From Spirodela intermedia (Eukaryota; Streptophyta; Magnoliopsida; Alismatales; Araceae): 64,000 nucleotides of DNA. A program made the position numbers and the translations under genes. Positions within the stretch are counted from its first letter, which is position 1. Every line of letters starts with the position of its first letter. The stretch lies in the NCBI GenBank assembly GCA_902729315.2, contig LR746266.1, forward strand, positions 5,965,259 through 6,029,258, read 5' to 3'. Below the pieces are notes generated by a model. It made no database searches and was not told where the DNA came from. It worked only from the letters and a program-made list of their open reading frames with translations. Below, one piece after another: positions 57,434 through 64,000 of this stretch.

Positions 57434-60400
57434 GATTCTATATGTGGAGGAGCTTTTATAAAGAAAACTCCTGATGAGATTTACAATTTTTATAAGAATT
57501 TATATAAAAATTTTAAAGATCAAGCCTCTTTGAATTATATGACAAGGATAAGAAGAGAGGAATTTATGAATTATATTATGATGATGATTCTAATTTAAGA
57601 AATGAGGTTAATCAAATTAATCAAAGATTATAAAAACTTGATTTACTTATTGAGAATATTAGAAAGTTTGCTAACCTTCAATTGAATGCATATAGTGCTT
57701 ATCCTATGTATAATGAAAATGATTATTTCGAATTTTAATATTATAATTTAGATCAATCATTTCATCTTAGGCAAGAATAAGTATAAGTACCTCACAATTT
57801 TAGTAAAAATAGGGAATATTTTTCTAATTCTTATAATCATAATTAGAAAAATAATTTTTCATAGAGAAACCCAAATAATATTCAAAATCTAGAAGTACTT
57901 AGATGCAATTCAAATTTTGAATTTCGTCCAAAATAGGAACACAGATTTTAGAAAAATCAGCCATCTCAAATCCAATTTGATGCTATAGAAATGATGCAGT
58001 AAATGAACCAAATGATGTAACAAATTATGAATCAAATGATATTGCACTAAAAATAAATTATAAAGGCTTTTGAGAATAAGAGAGAAGAGTGACATGCACC
58101 TAGTCAACCCATAGAAAATTCAAGAAACTGTACAACAGTAGGATTTCAACAAAGAGAGTCTAGCTAGATAAATTTAGGAAAACATTCATGAAATGAAAAT
58201 GTTAAGATAGTGAATACATTGAGTGAGAATATTTTACCTGATCTTTATTTTAATTATTAGAAGAAATGAATGAGCTATTAAAAGTAAATGAGAATATTTA
58301 AATTGAAAATATAGTAGTAGAAAATTTAAATAAAATTATTTATTACTCATAATTGATGAATGAATATAGTGAGGATAATAAGGAGAAAGAGTCCTTAGAT
58401 GAAGAAACAACAACTAATCATGGAAGAATTATCTAAATTTTAGTAGAAGGGAGTAAAGATAGAAATGAAGAAAAAAATATTTTAGGTGAGAAAAAATCAA
58501 TTGATTTAGGAGATGTAGGAGATGTAGGAGATGAAATTAATAAATATAATCATAATTTTGCATCCATAGATGTTGATAGTGAGGATGATAATGTATATCA
58601 TATACCAAAATTAGAAGATAGCTCTTGGAAAGAAAAAGAGTTGATTCAACTAATAGAGAGAAATAAAAATAATAAATATAAATATAGAGATAATTTTGGA
58701 AGAAAAAAATTGAATTTTACTGAATTCATTAGATCTGAGATTAAAGAAGATAATCCTTTCATCCTTTAAAACCCATAACCAATTAGAATTATTTCTAAGC
58801 TTGAAATATTTCACTCCTTGCAAATTAAACAAATATGTATGAAAGATAAAATAGAGTAAGAGAAGATTATGTAGATAAAAGAACACATTAAGAAATGGGT
58901 GAGTGGAAGAATTAGAGATATCAATTTAGATGAAAAAATTCTAGATTTGGTAAGAGTTAATTTGAAAATTATATGGCTTGATCACATTTTATGGTCTATT
59001 AATAGAAAGTATTTATTAATGAATGAGAGCCTTACAAAATAAGATATAAATGAAGAAATATTCTTTTCAAAATAGAAATATTAATTTCTATTTTATGTTG
59101 GGTAAAGTATGTCAAGGTATATATATGAAGTGTATGAATTTATGCTAAATCTAAAAAAGAATATCATGAAATTTACCTTGGGATATAAATATATTTTGAT
59201 AGTCATAGATCATCTTATATGATCTAAGAGCTGTTCAACTAAAGACATTAAATTCAGCACTATATGAAAGGTAACTCATGATTTTTATTTTTTTATTTTT
59301 TTAAGCTCTATTTTTCTTAGAATTTTATAGTACTTATTTCTATATTTATTTTTTTTCGAATCAGTACAAGAGGAAGAGTGTAAGATGAAGTGGAAAATTA
59401 AAAATGAGGTTGAGGTGATGTCTTTTTGAGATCTATCATTTATGATAATATTTTTAATACTTAACTTTGCATATATGCATGCTTCACTTGAAAATTATAT
59501 TTTTTGCATATTCTATTTTGATTTTTCTATGTCATTGAGGACAATGTTATTTTTAAGTTGGGGGGTGAAATATTAATTATTAATTTATGCTATAGGATGA
59601 TTAAGAACATGTGTTTGTATTTTATTTTATTTTCATGCTCACTTAGAACAACAACTAAAAAAATAAAAATAAAATAAATTCAGAAAAACTACAACATCTA
59701 TTTTCTGGTTTTCTATCAAGAACAATAGATTGTCAAAAATAGTAAACAAAAAACAGCCCAAAATTTGAAATTATAGAGAGCTTTTTCTCACATTTCAATC
59801 CCTTAGACATATATTACTGAAATTCGAAATTACAATTATAAAGAGGATAGTTTTGATTTATTTTTGACAAATTTATTATTACTAAAAATAAAATTGAAAA
59901 TAGAAATAGAACTATTAGAACTATCTAATTTACACATTTTTTACATCATATTGCATGCATGAAAAATACTAAGATGATTATTATTGAGTCAAAAGAATGA
60001 TCTAATAGCATGAAATATTTGAATACTCTTTATATACATAATAGATAATAGGGATTTGATTTTATAGGTTTTCACTTTATGATCTTGATGGATAATATTT
60101 ATTTGATGTGAAAATTTGATTGATCATTTGAGTTTAATAGAGATTTTTGTATCTTGATCTATAGGACTTGTGAGCATAAATCATTTATTTTGAAAAAAAA
60201 AAAAGAGCGCAATGTAAAAAATCTAAAAATAAAGAGTACACATGGAGGGTGTGAAACATCATTCTCATTGTTAAAAATCGTGCATAGAAAAACACTTGCT
60301 GCAAAATAAGTGGATAAAGTGAAAGCCTTGAAAATGAAGAGTACATATGAAGAGTGCGAGACATCATTCTTATTATCAAAATTTATCTACAAGAAAAGCT

Positions 60401-60788
60401 ACTTATCCACTATATATAAAAAAGAAGAAGAAGGAAGAAATATAATGTAAACTTAAAAATTATGCCATGGAAAAAAGAAAATGTAGGATCAATATTATTC
60501 TTAGACGAGTGTTGATAATTGAAACATTTTGTAAATATATCTATAAGTGAAGAAGTGATAAAGATGTGAATAAAAGAAGTGAAGTCTACATTATTATTCT
60601 AAGGAGTACTTAAATATTTGTGTTTGACATCATTCTTAAATACTTGATATAAGAATTTAAAGTGTCTAAAAGTAGATCATTTTTAATTGTATTTTCTTTC
60701 TATGTATTGAAATATAATATTTGAGATTTGTCAATTTTTTTTCATAATTTTATTGTTAAGAGACTAGAAATAATTTAAGTTGAGGGTA
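57434..60788 (+). mobile_element. Decayed Ty3-type retroelement remnant with gag, boundaries uncertain
   Basis: Plus-strand translation from 57434 reads DSICGGAFIKKTPDEIYNFY, then QASLNYMTRIRREEF and, in another frame, NEVNQINQRLQKLDLLIENI-like sequence, a pattern seen in plant Ty3 (Athila/Tat-like) gag proteins. Frames are riddled with stops. The rest, up to about 59100, encodes polar Glu/Lys/Asn-rich pieces such as YHIPKLEDSSWKEKELIQLI that I cannot place; no RT motif was seen. Two purine-rich tracts that could be 3' polypurine tracts precede AAGTTGGGGGGTG (59553) and AAGTTGAGGGTA (60777). The second is followed by TGATAAGTC at 60789, a possible LTR start. It may be a gag-only derivative. 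Confidence 0.55.
60225..60420. repeat. Degenerate ~105-bp direct repeat inside the Ty3-type remnant
   Basis: The block AAGAGTACACATGGAGGGTG...GACATCATTCTCATT-like at about 60232 recurs about 105 bp later as AAGAGTACATATGAAGAGTG. Weaker echoes of the CATTATTCTTA part follow near 60500 and 60595-60640. Tandem repeats in the 3' untranslated part are common in large plant Ty3 elements. Confidence 0.6.
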
Positions 60789-62559
60789 TGATAAGTCTTC
60801 ATTATCATGAGTTAATAATTAGTAAATAATATATTTTTAGCCTTAACTTATGATAAATAGACTTATATTTGTGTTAAAGCTTAAAAAGTGGTTTTTAGTT
60901 AATTAACATGAATTTTTGGCTAATTATATGATTTTCTATGAATTTATATGATTTTTATAGTCTAATTTTTGAGATAAATAAAGAAAAATAAATTAAAATA
61001 AAAATAGAACAAAATGAGGGGTACCTACTAGCCAGCTAAGCCCGCAAGCAAGTAGAAAGCACAGTTGGGGAGGAGACACAAGTAGAGGCTCAAGCGGCTA
61101 GGACTAATGGGGGCATGTGTGCACCACTCCCCTTCCACGTCACTTGTGGCTAGCTAGTTGTGAGGCAAAGAGTGGTCGTACACGTAGGAAAAAAGAACTT
61201 ACTTGTAAATATAATATTACTATATATTTGTTTGAAACTTTGATCGCACAAATGATGTGAGACTAAACCCACATCACACCTTCCCTTAAAAGGCTTCGAT
61301 GATTGTAATACCTACAATACCTTTTATGTATAACAGAGATATACTATGATGATGTCATTTTATAAGGGCATTAGAGTACTTATTTCAATCTCTTTCATAC
61401 AAGCGGGTAATCGGCATGGGTTTGAATTCTCTTAGAGCCAAATCTCACATTTTTTATCTGATTATTGTGACTTTCTTGTAGATCGTCGATGAAGGATTAA
61501 GTCACAAGAATTACTAGATCATTGACAAAAATCTCGTCAACGCGATTCACAGAGCATTGTTATTAAAATTACTAAATGATTCATGATAAAAAGATTACAA
61601 ATTCATCGAGTAAAGTATCTTTGATTGATTGACAAACAAGCTATCATCAAGAAGAGAACGATCTGCCAGGAGATAAGTCGTCACCTTTTGAGAGCATAGC
61701 GAATGTGATAAAGAGCCTCCTCTTGTTGCGTAGACTTGAAGATGAAGCTCCTTGACATGCACCCACCTCCATTGAGTTTGTCTCCGTCAGATGACAACTA
61801 TCAAAGAGTTACAAAGTCGTCCTTTTTTCACTCTGTTGGGTGACAATTGTCGCTAGAGATAATTTGACGACCCATTTCATTGATCTCTAGACTTTGTAAA
61901 GAGATTTAGAGATTGCTCATGTTGTCCTTATCTAAGAAGAGCCTTTGAGGCTGTGGACATTACACAATGATCTTCTCGAATGCTCAAGATTTTAGTACAT
62001 TGCTGACGCATTGTCGTCGCAATGTCGGAACTTTATTTTCCTACTTTCAACTTAATTTTTGCTTCATTTAATAATAATTTATGTGATTTAAATTTATCAA
62101 ATTATATTTCATTCAATTATGATTCTTTTAACTTTTATAGATCTTAATTTGATCAATTAAATTATCTATAATCGCTTACGTAAAAATTGTCGGGTGGAAC
62201 TCTATTTTGGCTCGATTCGTGTTTGCCGGGCATTGACGTCATCTTGATGTCCGCACCATTATTTCATTTTTTTTTGTGAATTTTAAATATATTTAATTTT
62301 TATTTCTTAGTATAAATTTATAGAAAATAGTATTCTTTGAAGAAAATTCTAAATAATTACCTGATATTATATTACATCCTCATGATTGACTTAGAAAATT
62401 ATCACTATTTTTGAAAGTTTTATTAAATTATAATTGATATATTTATTTAGAAATACTTCTAAATATCCAAAAAATAATATTTTTTAGGTTTATAAATTTT
62501 AAATTTATGTGATTTACTATACAACGACTAAATCATGTCAGTGAGCCACATGCCCAACA
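60789..62559. other. AT-rich DNA with probable LTR material from two elements
   Basis: The left end may be the LTR of the Ty3-type remnant (TGATAAGTC at 60789). The right end, ...GCCCAACA at 62552-62559, is the probable outer start of the 3' LTR of the second copia element on the minus strand. Where one LTR ends and the other begins is not visible. A less AT-rich patch lies at 61020-61200. No coding sequence is seen. Confidence 0.4.
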
Positions 62560-62756
62560 ATCTCCCACTTCAGCTCATGAGGAAGATTGTCTTTATGATT
62601 CTCAAGGAGCGTGCATACTGATCAACTATTGACAAATCTCTTGCCTCTCTTTAAGTAAAGTCTTCGTCAATATATCTGTTTCATTATCATCTATGTGAAT
62701 CTTCTAATCTGTAATTTTTTTCTTTAATTACATTTCTAATCTAGTGATAATGCACA

Positions 62757-63126
62757 TCAATATGCTTTGATTTCAAATAAAATATGAGATTCTTGCTCAA
62801 GTAAATAACATTGACTATCACAAAAGACCACATATTCTTCTTGTGTTAGTCTTAATTCTTGTGAAAATTCCTTCATCCATAGTATTTCCTTACGCATTTC
62901 TGTGACAATAATATATTCAACCTCTATAGTTGACAAAGCAACACATTTTTGCAACTTGAACTGCCATGACAAAGCTCTCCCTACAAAAGTAACCACATAG
63001 CTTGAAGTAAACTTCTGTGTCAACATCTCTTGTCATATCAACATCTGTATATCTTGCCAATATAGGGGCACCCTCTCCAAAGCTTAGACAAACTTTATAA
63101 CTCCCTTTAAGATACTGAATATCCAC
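62757..63126 (-). pseudogene. RNase H remnant of the second copia element
   Basis: Reads DIQYLKGSYKVCLSF and YTDVDMTRDVDTE (62917-63126), then SWQFKLQKCVALSTIEVEYI and EILWMKEFSQEL (62757-63026) in a shifted frame. The SxxEAEYIA motif typical of the domain is altered to STIEVEYI. Frames overlap and are broken by a shift. Confidence 0.85.
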
Positions 63127-63137
63127 TTCACTGCTGC

Positions 63138-63992
63138 CTAGTACTTCTTTCTTGAGTTTATAAGAAATCTGCTAGCAACACTCACTGCATATGTGATGTC
63201 TAGTATTGTACATACCATTGCATACATCAAACTCCCAATGGCTGCAGCATAAGGTACTCTTTTCATCTTCTCCTTCTCCTCATCACTTGACGTACTTTGT
63301 TCTACACAAAGTTTAAAGTGATTTGTCAAAGGAGAACCAATAGGTTTTGCATAACTAATACCAAACTTGTACAACACCTTCTCTATATATTTTTCTTGTG
63401 ACAATTAAATCTTCTTGTTCTTTCTATCACGAAAAATCTGCATCCGAAGTATATGCTTTGCTGGTCTCATGTCCTTCATAGCAAATGACTTGTTTAGCTC
63501 TTTCTTCAGCCTATTAATTGTTAACAAATCTTTTCCAAAGATAAGCATATTGTCAACATATAATAAGAGGATCACAAAACTCTTATCAAGCTTCTTGATG
63601 TATGCACAATGGTCTGTAGAAGTACATTTGTATCTATTTTCAGTCAAAAATGAATCAAACTTCTTGTACCACTGTCTTGACGCTTGTTTTAGTCCATACA
63701 AGCTCTTCTTCAATTTGCACACTAGATGCTCTTTTTCTTCCATCTTGAAGCCTTATGGTTGCTCAATGTAAATTTTTTCCTCCAAATCACCATGAAGGAA
63801 TGTCGTCTTTACATCTAATTGCTCAACCTCTAAGTCCATACTAGCAGCCACATTTAGAGCAACACGAATAGAAGATATTTTCACAACATGAGAGAAACTT
63901 TCATCAAAATCAATACCTTGGACTTGATTGAAGCTTTTGACAACCAGTCTGACCTTGTACTTTGGCAATGAAGTATGTTCTTGAGTCTTCAT
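63138..63992 (-). pseudogene. Reverse transcriptase of the second copia element, inactivated
   Basis: From the window edge inward: NQVQGIDFDESFSHVVKI, EQLDVKTTFLHGDLEEKIYI, LKKSLYGLKQASRQWYKKFD, LLLYVDNMLIFGKD, then IEKVLYKFGISYAKPIGSP and AAIGSLMYAMVCTILDITY. One reading frame is shared by all blocks but is cut by in-frame stops at 63753, 63405 and 63138. The catalytic YVDD is YVDN (near 63555), losing the second metal-binding Asp. Confidence 0.9.
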
Positions 63993-64000
63993 CTTGAAAA

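Larger units (their letters stand above)
62560..64000 (-). mobile_element. 3' part of a second decayed Ty1/copia element (runs off the window)
   Basis: On the minus strand, RT blocks run from the window edge to RNase H and then a polypurine tract. The tract (AAGTGGGAGAT on the element strand, 62560-62570) is followed by TGTTGGGC, a typical copia LTR start. The sequence is distinct from the copia copy at 53-57 kb. The rest of the element lies beyond 64000. Confidence 0.85.

Noticed and set aside
53013-64000. The retroelement region as an intact, active transposon
   Set aside because: Both copia copies and the Ty3-type remnant have many stops and shifts, missing LTRs or catalytic changes.
1-64000. 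CRISPR arrays, phage, operons or bacterial-type regulatory sites
   Set aside because: The DNA is clearly plant nuclear; the repeats seen are microsatellites, tandem repeats or LTR elements with no spacer pattern.
1-64000. A previously undescribed multi-gene system
   Set aside because: Neighbouring genes belong to unrelated, mostly conserved plant families with their own promoters. Only the CYP74 tandem forms a functional cluster, and that pathway is known.

Overview
This is nuclear DNA from a flowering plant. The evidence is split genes with GT-AG introns, plant-only families (CYP74 allene oxide synthases, WAK-like kinase, extra-large G protein, RUS4, TIN1-like), TGGGCC/GGCCCA promoter motifs and decayed LTR retrotransposons. 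The very GC-rich coding sequences and the many GA/CT microsatellites would fit a monocot, possibly one with a compact genome, but the species cannot be named from this window.

Layout. 1-7.2 kb (all minus strand): a tandem CYP74 cluster with a broken 3'-half copy (1-680), an intact 495-aa CYP74 without a plastid transit peptide (2603-4090) and an intact 519-aa plastid-type allene oxide synthase (5384-6943). Both intact genes have G-boxes upstream, and the 495-aa gene also has a tandem W-box repeat array. 8.4-11.1 kb: a WAK-like receptor kinase (minus, 3 exons). 12.95-16.2 kb: the proteasome assembly chaperone 2 orthologue (minus, 7 exons). 18 kb: a possible 101-aa small protein gene (minus). 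19.1-20.5 kb: a JINGUBANG-type WD40 protein (minus). 23.8-31.1 kb: an extra-large G protein alpha subunit (plus, 8 coding exons). 31.5-35.0 kb: a cytoplasmic receptor-like kinase with an N-terminal USP-like region (minus, 8 exons). 36.0-39.0 kb: RUS4 (minus, 9 exons). 40.4-42.6 kb: ATG101 (plus, 7 exons). 43.1-44.8 kb: a TIN1-like ER protein (plus, 3 exons). 46.4-49.8 kb: two dead genes, a methylesterase fragment and a 2-oxoglutarate dioxygenase. From about 50.5 kb the sequence becomes AT-rich and gene-free: a ~350-bp tandem repeat (50.9-51.85 kb), a decayed Ty1/copia element with one LTR (53.0-57.4 kb, minus), a Ty3-like gag-bearing remnant in the opposite orientation (from 57.43 kb, plus), and the 3' part of a second copia element running off the end (62.56-64 kb, minus).

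The genes do not form one system. Most are single-copy housekeeping or signalling genes. The only functional cluster is CYP74: it makes the jasmonate precursor allene oxide, and its G-boxes and W-boxes fit jasmonate and defence control. Exon joins of the seven spliced genes were worked out by hand; each has a consistent reading phase from start to stop. I found no tRNA, rRNA or CRISPR. I found no convincing new system. The best leads are the divergent CYP74 paralogue with its W-box array, the two decaying enzyme genes, the repeat family that abuts one of them, and the gag-to-gag retroelement junction.
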